From the NCBI GenBank assembly GCA_964624235.1, contig CAZUXY010000002.1:1-64000 (forward strand): a DNA stretch of 64,000 nt. The letters are read 5' to 3'. This DNA is from CAZUXY01 sp964624235 (GTDB lineage: Bacteria; Spirochaetota; UBA4802; UBA5368). Below the pieces are notes generated by a model. The model was given only the letters and a program-made list of their open reading frames with translations, searched no databases and had not been told where the DNA came from. Both the position numbers and the translations under genes were made by a program. Positions within the stretch are counted from its first letter, which is position 1; each line of letters begins with the position of its first letter. Positions 18,225 through 25,892 of this stretch are shown here, in pieces.

Positions 18225-18815
18225 ATGAAAATACTGCTGATACTGGGACATCCGCTGGCGGGAAGTTTTAACCATGCCGTCGCCGAACGGGCGGTTACGA
18301 CGCTCAGGGAGGCCGGGCATGAAGTGATGTTTCACGACCTTTACGCCGAGGGATTTGATCCCATCCTGCCCGGAGAGGAGATTCCCAGGTACGTGAAACT
18401 CGGAGACGCGGTATCGGTTCATTGCACGGAGTTGCGGGAGTGCGGCGGTATAATCATAGTGCATCCGAACTGGTGGGGACAGCCTCCCGCGATAATCAAG
18501 GGTTGGGTCGATCGCGTCATCAGACCGGATGTTGCGTACCGGTTTCTTGAAGGGGACGGCGGTGAAGGCGTGCCCGAGGGTCTCCTGAAAGGAAAAAAGG
18601 CCATGGTTTTCAACACCTCCAACACCCCAGTGCATCGGGAGCAAAGCGAATTCGGCGACCCGCTGGAAATCCTCTGGCGGAACTGCATCTTCGGACTGTG
18701 CGGTATAAAGGATTTCTATCGTAGGATGTTCTGCGTAGTAGTTACCAGTTCCGAAAAACAGAGAATGCAGTGGCTTTCCGAGGTTGCCGATGCCGTACGG
18801 ATGAATTTCCCCTGA
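18225..18815 (+). CDS. NAD(P)H-dependent flavodoxin-like oxidoreductase (quinone reductase family)
   Basis: A 196-residue flavodoxin-fold protein of the MdaB/KefF/NQO1 group: MKILLILGHPLAGSFNHAVAE at the FMN phosphate site, IIVHPNWWGQPPAIIKGWVDRVI at the flavin-contacting loop, and a C-terminal LCGIKDFYRRMFCVV. Members reduce quinones or related electrophiles. An in-frame ATG at 18210 adds five residues; the family start fits 18225 better. Same strand as the tandem CMD gene and probably in the same AraC-controlled unit. Confidence 0.82.
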   Translation: MKILLILGHPLAGSFNHAVAERAVTTLREAGHEVMFHDLYAEGFDPILPGEEIPRYVKLGDAVSVHCTELRECGGIIIVHPNWWGQPPAIIKGWVDRVIRPDVAYRFLEGDGGEGVPEGLLKGKKAMVFNTSNTPVHREQSEFGDPLEILWRNCIFGLCGIKDFYRRMFCVVVTSSEKQRMQWLSEVADAVRMNFP

Positions 18816-18940
18816 AGCCGTCTGAAACACGGCATGATGGTTCCATGGGCATAGCGGGATGGCCGGCGGTTCTGTGCCGGGAAGAGCAGGTATAGCATTA
18901 GAAGCGGACCACTCAGGATATTGAACTGGCGGTAAAATCC

Positions 18941-19711
18941 ATGGACCCTGAAGAATCATACAGGAGGTTTGCGCGGTTTTATGATTCTTATGTCAGGGGT
19001 TTCAAGGATGACCTGTCCCTGTATGCGCTACACACCGGTCCTGGTGACTTCGTGCTGGAGGTGGGGTGTGGGACCGGCAGAATCCTGGAATATCTGCTGA
19101 ATCTCGGCTGCAGGGTTACGGGGGTCGATACCTCAAAGGAAATGCTGGAGATTGCCCGGTCGAAACTCAGGCATTACATCGACGAGAATGTTCTGAAACT
19201 GATCAACCATGATATCGGCAAGACACCACTGCCTGGAAACTACAACCGGGTGTTTATCACCTGGTATACCATGAATTATATTGTAAACCCGACGGATTTC
19301 CTAATAAACCTTAAAGAGTCCCTTGCGCCCGCCACGTTGCTGATCTTTGATCTTTTTTTCCCTGTACCCCTGCTGTATCCCCGTTTGAACGGAGCATGGG
19401 TCGATCGGGAAATCTTCCACGAAGGGAAGAAGGTCATGATGCGGGACCGGCGTGTGTTTAGAAACGGGATTGAACGGCGTACGCAGGTTTATCGCTGGGA
19501 GGGGGAAGAGATTACCATTGACACAGACCGCCGGTTTTATTCAAAAAACGATATGAATACGCTGCTTACCAGGTGCGGTTATACCGATGTCTGTTTCATT
19601 GAAAATTACAGGGGGGAATTCACCCCGCTGGAGAGTGAACCGGAAACCCGGAGCGGCTTTATGTGCAGGGCCGGTTACCGCCGGATGCTCCCCGGGGGTA
19701 TTAAGGAGTAA
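18941..19711 (+). CDS. Class I SAM-dependent methyltransferase
   Basis: A 256-residue Rossmann-fold methyltransferase. The SAM motif VLEVGCGTGRI is at residues 38-48, followed by VTGVDTSKEML (acidic ribose-binding Asp) and a motif-IV stretch FITWYTMNYIVNPTDF, then LLIFDLFFPVPLLYP. The pattern matches the UbiE/Methyltransf_11/25 group acting on small molecules. Substrate unknown. It stands about 125 bases after the flavoprotein gene and is convergent with the ATPase gene. Confidence 0.85.
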   Translation: MDPEESYRRFARFYDSYVRGFKDDLSLYALHTGPGDFVLEVGCGTGRILEYLLNLGCRVTGVDTSKEMLEIARSKLRHYIDENVLKLINHDIGKTPLPGNYNRVFITWYTMNYIVNPTDFLINLKESLAPATLLIFDLFFPVPLLYPRLNGAWVDREIFHEGKKVMMRDRRVFRNGIERRTQVYRWEGEEITIDTDRRFYSKNDMNTLLTRCGYTDVCFIENYRGEFTPLESEPETRSGFMCRAGYRRMLPGGIKE

Positions 19712-19837
19712 ATCATCGTCCGTGTCTAAAGGACCGCTTCCGCGGCTGTTGCCTTTAAATCCACTCCACCGTGATACCATCAAGCTGACGGAGTCTTTAT
19801 GGATATCAGGATATATTTTTTGCGTTTAGGGTCCCGT

Positions 19838-20548
19838 TCACAGGAATTTCCCGCGATCGCCAAGGAATTCCCTGTACACCGTGTAATAGTCGGTGTCTTC
19901 ATAGAGGACTTTCCGTATAGGCGCGGCATCAAAGCTGTAGATTGCCGCATCGGGGAAGGCCAAAAGGATCGGGGAATGTGTGGCGATGATGAACTGGACT
20001 TCGGTCAGGGACTTGAACTTTTTCAACGACGTGAGCAGTTCTATCTGCCTTCGGGGGGACAGTGCCGTCTCGGGCTCATCAAGCAGATAGATCCCCCTGC
20101 GGGTGAAACGGTTGGTGAAATACGACATGGTGCACTGGCCATGGGACTGGGTGACGAGGGTGCGGCCTCCATAGTATTCAAGGATCCCCGGATCGGATTT
20201 GGCCCACTCATCCACCACCTGGGCGAAATTGTTAAAGGTCTCAGAAGCGAAATAAGATCCGGGTACGGTTCCGTTGCTCCACTCCAACTCGATAAAATGG
20301 TGCAGTGCCGCTTCATAGGGATTACGGACGGATGAAACCCGGTCGGGACCGTTCCAAAGGTGGATACCGCACCTGCGGGCGATGGCCCTGAGCAGTGTGG
20401 ATTTGCCGGAACCGTTTTCCCCGATGAAGAAGGTTATATAAGGATGAAGGGGAATCGATCCGGTCTCCTGAAGCACTTTAAGATTGAACGGATACCAGTC
20501 GCGGGTAGGAAAACTATCATGACGCAGTGTAATGGATTGAAGGTGCAT
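19838..20548 (-). CDS. AAA_21/ABC-type ATPase, stand-alone
   Basis: A 236-residue ABC-like ATPase without a transmembrane partner. Walker A GENGSGKST (43-51), an abbreviated signature SHGQ (135-138), Walker B GIYLLDEPETAL, and the switch-His region FIIATHSPILLAFPDA are all present. The IYSFD tail is typical of the predicted-ATPase group (AAA_21/COG3910-like) near RecF/SMC proteins rather than transporters. Function unknown; no toxin-antitoxin or OLD-nuclease partner is adjacent. Confidence 0.85.
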   Translation of the reverse strand: MHLQSITLRHDSFPTRDWYPFNLKVLQETGSIPLHPYITFFIGENGSGKSTLLRAIARRCGIHLWNGPDRVSSVRNPYEAALHHFIELEWSNGTVPGSYFASETFNNFAQVVDEWAKSDPGILEYYGGRTLVTQSHGQCTMSYFTNRFTRRGIYLLDEPETALSPRRQIELLTSLKKFKSLTEVQFIIATHSPILLAFPDAAIYSFDAAPIRKVLYEDTDYYTVYREFLGDRGKFL

Positions 20549-20586
20549 GATCCGGCGGTGTCCTTGTTAAATTAGATGACCCCGCA

Positions 20587-21159
20587 TCACACGGCGGGGA
20601 ACAGTACCATGGGTACAAAAATTATGCCGTCCTTTTCCTGCGACGGACCTTTTTCCACGAAACCCAGCTTACGGTAAATATACACCGCGTAGGGTGATGA
20701 ATTTACCGTGATACGGGAAGGGCCGGTTCCCTGTGATATACAGCGTTTCAGGGCACTGTGTATCAGTATCCGGGCTATGCCCCTCCGGTGCAGATCGGCA
20801 TCGACAAAAAGCAGGCAGATATGATCGCAGTTGCGGATCTCTATGATTCCGACTATACGTCCGTTCTGCCGTGCGACAAGTGAAAAATATTCCGGCCGGT
20901 CAAGTCGCGTGATAATCGCCGACGGTTTGATGTACCCAAGGAAGTTTTTCACTCCCCTTGCGCTGTAATCATCTGCGATGTACTTTTCGAAAACAGCAGC
21001 GATCAGACGGTGAATATCCGCAACATCATCCAGTCTGGCAACTCTGCAGGTAACATTTCCGGACTTTTTCACAAAATCCGACAGGGGAACGGCAGAGACA
21101 CCATTGCATACATGGTTCAATCTTTTCTTTCCAGATCGCGATCGCTCGAAAGGTCTCAT
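20587..21159 (-). CDS. GNAT family N-acetyltransferase
   Basis: A 190-residue protein whose GNAT domain begins at about residue 35 (CRVARLDDVADIHRLIAAVF). The acetyl-CoA-binding region reads HICLLFVDADLHRRGIARILIHSALKR, followed by the late ITVNSSPYAVYIYRKLGFVEKGPSQ. ATG 21159 is chosen because it forms an ATGA overlap with the stop of the zinc-ribbon gene; a longer frame to 21204 would run deeper into that gene. Last gene of a three-gene unit. Acceptor unknown. Confidence 0.82.
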   Translation of the reverse strand: MRPFERSRSGKKRLNHVCNGVSAVPLSDFVKKSGNVTCRVARLDDVADIHRLIAAVFEKYIADDYSARGVKNFLGYIKPSAIITRLDRPEYFSLVARQNGRIVGIIEIRNCDHICLLFVDADLHRRGIARILIHSALKRCISQGTGPSRITVNSSPYAVYIYRKLGFVEKGPSQEKDGIIFVPMVLFPAV

Positions 21160-21365
21160 TGGCCGGCGCCTTTCCAGACATTGATCTGAGGGTCTTCGTT
21201 GCACTTTTTGCAGAAAACAAAGGTTTCACCGTGACCGCAGCCGTAACACCAGATATCGAAGATGCGGCATTCTCTGCATAAGGGCTTGCCGCATCCATTG
21301 CAGATCACCACGGCCTCGTTCAGACCACACACTCCGCAGATTCGGTTCTCCGTTACCGTTATCAT
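21156..21365 (-). CDS. Small cysteine-rich zinc-ribbon protein
   Basis: A 69-residue protein with four or five CxxC pairs (CGVCG, CNGCG, CRECR, CYGCG, CKKC), enough for two zinc sites in a B-box- or RING-like cross-brace arrangement. No family is recognised with certainty. ATG 21365 overlaps the stop of the upstream membrane-protein gene as ATGA (21362-21365), and its own stop overlaps the acetyltransferase start the same way, so all three are very likely translated together. Confidence 0.75.
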   Translation of the reverse strand: MITVTENRICGVCGLNEAVVICNGCGKPLCRECRIFDIWCYGCGHGETFVFCKKCNEDPQINVWKGAGQ

Positions 21366-22261
21366 TTTCGGTCCTCTTCCAGCAGGAGTAAGGTTCTTGG
21401 ATATATCAGGGAAACCATGTTGTAAAGCTCCCATGCGAAAGCGATGAATCCGAAATATCCCAGCACGGGCATCTCAAAAATTTTTACATTACCGAGAATG
21501 GGGACGGTATAGCGCCATTTGGTGTGAGCCCAGTTGTTCCAGAATTCCCACAGGTACCCGTCCAGCATCCCTGCCAGGGACAAAGCGACCGGGACCCTGT
21601 AATTGCCCTGTTCCAGGTGTTTCAGCAGACAACGGTTCTCCATGAGGTAATTTACCGGCTCCAGCAGCAGTACGAAACCCGTCCATACGAAGGCGGCGGT
21701 ATATTCCGAGAGACGGGTGTCGGCTGCCCATCGAAACAAAACAAAAAGGTCCGGATCCGCGGCCCTGCCGGTATGATACATCGAAAAAGGAATGACGGGA
21801 ATCGCGAGAAACAGCAGCCCCAGAAGAAAGAAACCCACAATAAGGGAGCGCGAGACGGTCCATTTTTTACCTTTAATATCTTTAAGCAGCAGGTGCAGTA
21901 TGCCGTAGGTCAAAAGCACTCCGGGTAGTATGGTACCGAACGCCCAGAAATACCCCAGGTATCTGATCACCAGGGGATGCGTCAGGTTTACATAGTGCCA
22001 GTTCGAAATGAAAATATTATACCATTCGAACATCCACCACGACAGGATGGACAAAAGGGCCACCGGGAAAACGGCCCCCGTTTTCAACAGAGACCCCCTG
22101 CCGGCCGCGTACAGCAGGGAATCAAGTATCAAGATGAGTCCTGTCCAGTATACCGGTGTGGCCCATGTGGTGACGGTATCCACACGAAGAAAAACAAAGG
22201 CCTGCATCAGCAGTATCAGCACTACTCCGGGGAAAATGTACCAGGGGATTTTTCTTATCAT
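21362..22261 (-). CDS. Polytopic membrane protein with internal duplication
   Basis: A 299-residue protein with about eight hydrophobic segments. Two halves carry related Trp/Tyr/Asn-rich signatures after a helix: FEWYNIFISNWHY in the first half and WEFWNNWAHTKWRY in the second, each followed by a Pro-Leu stretch and another helix (VIRYLGYFWAF and MPVLGYFGFIAF). This suggests duplication of a four-helix unit. The arrangement recalls carotenoid-cyclase-type membrane enzymes, but I cannot assign it. First gene of a tightly overlapping unit with the zinc-ribbon and GNAT genes. Confidence 0.7.
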   Translation of the reverse strand: MIRKIPWYIFPGVVLILLMQAFVFLRVDTVTTWATPVYWTGLILILDSLLYAAGRGSLLKTGAVFPVALLSILSWWMFEWYNIFISNWHYVNLTHPLVIRYLGYFWAFGTILPGVLLTYGILHLLLKDIKGKKWTVSRSLIVGFFLLGLLFLAIPVIPFSMYHTGRAADPDLFVLFRWAADTRLSEYTAAFVWTGFVLLLEPVNYLMENRCLLKHLEQGNYRVPVALSLAGMLDGYLWEFWNNWAHTKWRYTVPILGNVKIFEMPVLGYFGFIAFAWELYNMVSLIYPRTLLLLEEDRK

Positions 22262-22351
22262 GGGACAGCACCGTTGCCGTGGTATAAATAACCAGTGGAC
22301 ACTATACCGGTTTAATCGATATGGGCAAGGATTTTTAAGAGGTAAAACGGC

Positions 22352-22375
22352 TTGACAGATAGAGTATTTACTCTA
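22352..22375 (+). promoter_or_regulatory. tetR promoter -35 with palindromic operator
   Basis: A consensus TTGACA (22352-22357) is followed by the perfect palindrome TAGAGTATTTACTCTA (22360-22375; 7-bp arms, 2-base centre) in the spacer. The -10 is poor (AATACA at 22375-22380 would fit a 17-base spacer). The same 16-mer occurs twice before the barrel gene, so this is the likely site of autorepression by the TetR protein 32 bases downstream. Confidence 0.75.
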
Positions 22376-22407
22376 ATACATTTTCATACTGAGATTTAGA
22401 GGAGAAT

Positions 22408-23019
22408 ATGAAAACACGGGACCGAATACTGGAAAACTCAATACAGCTCTTCAATAATAAAGGTGCGGTAAAAATCACCACCAACCATATTGCCGAATCC
22501 ATGGGAATCAGCCCAGGGAACCTGTACTACCATTTCCGCAACAAGGAAGAGATCATACGCGAGATATTCGAGAGGATTATCACCGATTTCAACGCACTCT
22601 ACGGCCGTGGCGGACAGTTTAATCCATCGGCGTCGGATTTTTTTACGGTGTTCGTCAGGACCTGCGATATCTACTATAAATACCGTTTTTTTTATCTTGA
22701 ACTGGCAACCCTGCTGGGACTGGATCCGTTGTTGAAAAAACGCTATATTGCCAACCTGCGCACCAGGTTCAGGCAACAGAAGGCGTTTTACGGCGCCCTT
22801 GCCCGGGCCGGGATTCTTAAAACCTCATCCGAAGAGGAACTGGTGGGGAACCTGACCAACGGGTGGATCATAAGCGATTTCTGGCTTACCTGGCTGTATA
22901 TCAGCGATTCCAAAATAACCCCCGAACGTATAGGTGAAAGCGTACGCCAGATATACCTGCTGTTGAAGCCCCATCTGACCCCCGGGGCTGATGCTGAGAT
23001 CAGGGGAATGCTTCCCTGA
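22408..23019 (+). CDS. TetR-family transcriptional regulator
   Basis: A 203-residue regulator: N-terminal helix-turn-helix (RILENSIQLFNNKGAVKITTNHIAESMGISPGNLYYHFRNKEEIIREIF) with the family's YYHF recognition helix, and a long all-helical ligand domain. GGAGAA lies just before the ATG. Three copies of one perfect palindrome sit before this gene and before the following barrel gene, giving a plausible regulon of tetR, the barrel protein and the nitroreductase-like enzyme. The ligand domain resembles TetR_C_33-type members; ligand unknown. Confidence 0.9.
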   Translation: MKTRDRILENSIQLFNNKGAVKITTNHIAESMGISPGNLYYHFRNKEEIIREIFERIITDFNALYGRGGQFNPSASDFFTVFVRTCDIYYKYRFFYLELATLLGLDPLLKKRYIANLRTRFRQQKAFYGALARAGILKTSSEEELVGNLTNGWIISDFWLTWLYISDSKITPERIGESVRQIYLLLKPHLTPGADAEIRGMLP

Positions 23020-23086
23020 TCAGTCACTCCCCTCCTTTAGGAACCGTTACGGACGGTAAAAAAAGTAAAAAAACCGATTTTTTTTC

Positions 23087-23137
23087 TTGAAATTTAGAGT
23101 ATTTACTCTATAATTGGATATTAGAGTATTTACTCTA
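23087..23137 (+). promoter_or_regulatory. Promoter with two palindromic TetR operators
   Basis: TTGAAA (23087-23092) and a perfect TATAAT (23109-23114) are separated by 16 bases. TAGAGTATTTACTCTA fills the spacer and touches the -10 (23095-23110), and a second identical copy follows at 23122-23137, covering the start point. The copies are 27 bases apart start to start. Binding here would block transcription of the barrel/nitroreductase operon. Confidence 0.8.
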
Positions 23138-23170
23138 TTATTTAATTACTATTAACGGAGGTTTCGAGTA

Positions 23171-23791
23171 ATGATTTTTATGCACAAGGTGGTTTCTGCT
23201 TCAGCTGCGGTGATTATCATAACCATCTCCATTTTCATGTTCAGTGAGCCGTGCCGGGCCGCCGGTGCCGACAACGGCGATCGGTCTTCCCGCGGGCTGG
23301 TGCTTGGATACACGGTTGATCTGCTCCCCATTGTCATGACTGCAGCTTCAGGACGCATGGGGTTCTCGTTCCAGACCTGGATGGGCGTTGAGCATGTACG
23401 GCTGCGCCTGGTGGGTGCACAGATGCGGATGCCCGATGCCCTGGTAGAGAACAGTGCTTTTGAGCAATACGACCTGACCGTGGGCGCGATGATAATAGAT
23501 TATGTTTTCAGGGATGATTTCTCCGGATGGTGGATCGGGAGCGGATTTGAACTGTGGCAGAACCGTTTACAACACAGGAAGAGCGGTGAAAGGATATATT
23601 GGGCCAGCCAGGTGTTCACTGTCGGAGGAGGATATATATGGAAGATCGCGGGCAATGTGTTTGTGGAACCCTGGGCCGCGGCCCATATGGTTATGAACAA
23701 CCGCACCATACACTCCGGGAGCGACAGGTACACTCCACGAAGACTGTCCGGCGAGGTTTCTTTGAAGTTCGGGTATTTTTTCACACTGTAA
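23171..23791 (+). CDS. Exported protein, probable outer-membrane beta-barrel
   Basis: A 206-residue protein with a signal peptide (about 1-30, ending SEPCRAAGA). The mature part alternates short aromatic-rich strands (GRMGFSFQTWMG, DFSGWWIGSGFELWQ, VFTVGGGYIWKIA, GNVFVEPWAAAHM) and ends in a C-terminal strand with terminal aromatic-hydrophobic residues (SLKFGYFFTL), as expected for an outer-membrane barrel. No specific family is recognised. ATG 23171 follows GGAGG by about nine bases. It is directly downstream of two operators and co-directional with the nitroreductase-like gene 70 bases on. Confidence 0.7.
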   Translation: MIFMHKVVSASAAVIIITISIFMFSEPCRAAGADNGDRSSRGLVLGYTVDLLPIVMTAASGRMGFSFQTWMGVEHVRLRLVGAQMRMPDALVENSAFEQYDLTVGAMIIDYVFRDDFSGWWIGSGFELWQNRLQHRKSGERIYWASQVFTVGGGYIWKIAGNVFVEPWAAAHMVMNNRTIHSGSDRYTPRRLSGEVSLKFGYFFTL

Positions 23792-23861
23792 GCAGTGATG
23801 TGTTCGGTGCAGGGTAAATCTTGAAGTAGACACAACGAAACAATATTATCAGGAGGACGTT

Positions 23862-24980
23862 ATGATGATGAACAGAAGGGAATTCATTAAAGTATCCGGA
23901 AGCACCCTGGTTGCCGCAGGGGTTATGGGAACCTTAAAGCCTCTAACAGCGGGTGGTATGCAACTGCGACCTGCTAAAAACAAGATTGGAATCGGTAGCC
24001 TGACCGGTGAGGAAACCGAGATAGTGCGACTGGCTTCCCTGGCCCCCAGCGGCCATAACACCCAGCCCTGGACGGTGAGGATAATCGGACCGGGGCACTG
24101 GGTCATAGGGACCGAAAAAAACCGCTGGTTGCCCGCCGTCGATCCGGAAAACCGGGAGATGATGCTTTCGATGGGGGCTTTTCTGGAAAATATGATTGTG
24201 GCGGCCGGTATCCACGGGTATAAACTTGATTATCGTGTTATGGCGCGAAATGCCTTTGAGAAAGATGTGCTGGGTATCACACTGCGAAAAACTTCACCAG
24301 GCGGGCATAACACTTCGACGATTGAGCAGCGAAGGACATTGCGTAACGGCTTTCTTCCAGTTGAAATAACGGGAAAAGATTTTTCAGCGATGACCTTGGG
24401 ATTGGGCGGATCCGGTCTTTACCTCCCCGTTAAAAGCGTTCAAGGACGCTATCTGGCCCAGGGTACCATTGAAGCGAACAGGGTACAGGCGTGGCGGGAA
24501 CCGGCACAGCAGGAACTGGCTGACTGGATACGGTGGACCGACAGGGAAGTGGAGAAACATCTGAACGGCCTTACTCCCTCTTCAATGGAAATACATGGCC
24601 TGGCAGGCTGGTATGTGCGCCATTTCTTCAATCGGTCATCGGTTATGAGCGAAAGTTTCAGAAAAAAAGGGGTGGATATGGTGAGGAAACAGGTGGATGT
24701 GTGCGGCGGTTGGATTATTATTACCAGTCCCGATGATACAGTCGCTACCCTCCTGGAAACCGGACGAGCGTTCCAGAGAATGGCCCTGCGTGCCCGGGGG
24801 CTTATGATCGCGCTGCATCCCATGACGCAGATGCTGGAAGAGACACCCTGGCGTAAAACGGTCGCAAAAGAACTGGGGATTACACAACGCATACAGTTTA
24901 TCCTTCGTGCAGGATATGTAAAAACCTATCCCGCCCCCGTGAGCGTACGCATGCCCCTGGAACGGATACTGGCGGGTTGA
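23862..24980 (+). CDS. Tat-exported Acg/nitroreductase-family protein
   Basis: A 372-residue protein with a twin-arginine signal (NRREFIKVSGSTLVAAGV, residues 4-21) followed by an Acg-like nitroreductase fold: LASLAPSGHNTQPWTVRI at the FMN site, EQRRTLRNGFLP, and a C-terminal MALRARGLMIALHPMTQMLEE...QFILRAGYVKTYP. Tat export is consistent with a flavin loaded in the cytoplasm. A good GGAGG precedes ATG 23862. It shares the TetR-controlled promoter with the barrel gene. Substrate unknown; a role in detoxification is only a guess. Confidence 0.85.
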   Translation: MMMNRREFIKVSGSTLVAAGVMGTLKPLTAGGMQLRPAKNKIGIGSLTGEETEIVRLASLAPSGHNTQPWTVRIIGPGHWVIGTEKNRWLPAVDPENREMMLSMGAFLENMIVAAGIHGYKLDYRVMARNAFEKDVLGITLRKTSPGGHNTSTIEQRRTLRNGFLPVEITGKDFSAMTLGLGGSGLYLPVKSVQGRYLAQGTIEANRVQAWREPAQQELADWIRWTDREVEKHLNGLTPSSMEIHGLAGWYVRHFFNRSSVMSESFRKKGVDMVRKQVDVCGGWIIITSPDDTVATLLETGRAFQRMALRARGLMIALHPMTQMLEETPWRKTVAKELGITQRIQFILRAGYVKTYPAPVSVRMPLERILAG

Positions 24981-25010
24981 ACGTATTAACAGATGACCGC
25001 ACCGTGTGTG

Positions 25011-25046
25011 GCGGAACCCGGCCTTGATCTCTGCGCCGGGTTCCGC
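25011..25046 (+). terminator. Strong hairpin after the nitroreductase gene
   Basis: GCGGAACCCGGC (25011-25022) pairs perfectly with GCCGGGTTCCGC (25035-25046), a 12-bp GC-rich stem with a 12-base loop, 30 bases after the stop codon. No U-run follows directly, so it may stabilise the mRNA end or work as an imperfect terminator ahead of the next promoter. Confidence 0.5.
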
Positions 25047-25071
25047 GTTACCTGGGGACAATAAAAAAATA

Positions 25072-25116
25072 TTGACACACAAGGTGGAAGTGCTAAAATG
25101 GTTATTGGTCGTACCA
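25072..25116 (+). promoter_or_regulatory. Promoter and FCD-regulator-type operator before the GntR-glpD operon
   Basis: A consensus TTGACA (25072-25077) and TAAAAT (25094-25099) are separated by 16 bases. Just downstream, TGGTCGTACCA (25106-25116) is a palindrome with TGGT/ACCA arms, the type bound by FadR/LldR-class regulators. It covers the predicted start point, 24 bases before the regulator's own ATG, suggesting autoregulation of the regulator-glpD unit. Confidence 0.7.
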
Positions 25117-25139
25117 CCGGGCCATTGTACAGGTAAGAT

Positions 25140-25892
25140 ATGGAAGCGGAAAAAAGCATACTCGATCCGGTCGTGAAGAGCAGGCTCCACGAAGGGATCG
25201 TCAGGCAGATCCAGAGAAAGATCATTTCGGGGGACTTTGCCCTGGGGCAGAAACTCCCCCCCGAACGGGAAATAGCACAGAGTCTGAACGTTAACAGGGC
25301 AACACTGCGGGAAGCCCTGAAAAAACTGGAACTGCTGGGTTTACTTGAAATACGACATGGTGATGGTATCTATGTACGTAATTATCTGGAAAGCGGCAAC
25401 CTCGAACTTTTTAAAAACATCATTTATATGGATGATGTGATCAGCCTGGAACTACTGACCAACATTCTTGATATACGGAAGATACTGGCGCCTGAAATGG
25501 CCGCCCTTGCGGCCCTGCACCGGTCGGACGATGAGATGAAAGAACTGGAACGCGCGACGGCGGGTGAACTTACCGGGTCCATGCTGGAACAGGATTTAAT
25601 GGTGCACCATATAATCGCACGGGCCAGCCGCAATATGCTCTACATATTCATTTTGAATTTTTTCAACCAGCTTTTCCGGGATTACGGGTATCTTTATTTC
25701 AACGCGGTGAAAAACCGTGAGAGGTCAGGGAAATTCCACCGCGAGATATGCGCGGCCGTTAAGAACCGGCAGAGTGAAAAAGCGAGGAAAATCATGCTCC
25801 AGGTGCTTCAGTATACCGAGGAACGCATATACGAGTATTATAATGACACCATAGGCGCGAAAGGTCTCACCCGTAAAGGAGGGGCACAATGA
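25140..25892 (+). CDS. GntR-family regulator with FCD domain (FadR subfamily)
   Basis: A 250-residue regulator: winged helix-turn-helix at about 15-85 (GIVRQIQRKIISGDFALGQKLPPEREIAQSLNVNRATLREALKKLELLGLLEIRHGDGIYV) and an all-helical FCD ligand domain with His residues (MVHHII, KFHREI) that may bind a metal. Its stop overlaps the glpD start (ATGA at 25889-25892), so control of glycerol-3-phosphate oxidation is the simplest role. Autoregulation is suggested by the palindrome before it. The ligand could be glycerol phosphate, lactate or a fatty acyl compound; not readable. Confidence 0.9.
   Translation: MEAEKSILDPVVKSRLHEGIVRQIQRKIISGDFALGQKLPPEREIAQSLNVNRATLREALKKLELLGLLEIRHGDGIYVRNYLESGNLELFKNIIYMDDVISLELLTNILDIRKILAPEMAALAALHRSDDEMKELERATAGELTGSMLEQDLMVHHIIARASRNMLYIFILNFFNQLFRDYGYLYFNAVKNRERSGKFHREICAAVKNRQSEKARKIMLQVLQYTEERIYEYYNDTIGAKGLTRKGGAQ

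Noticed and set aside
18108..18959. 283-codon minus-strand frame opposite the quinone-reductase-like gene
   Set aside because: It covers a well-supported flavodoxin-fold gene and has no family features.
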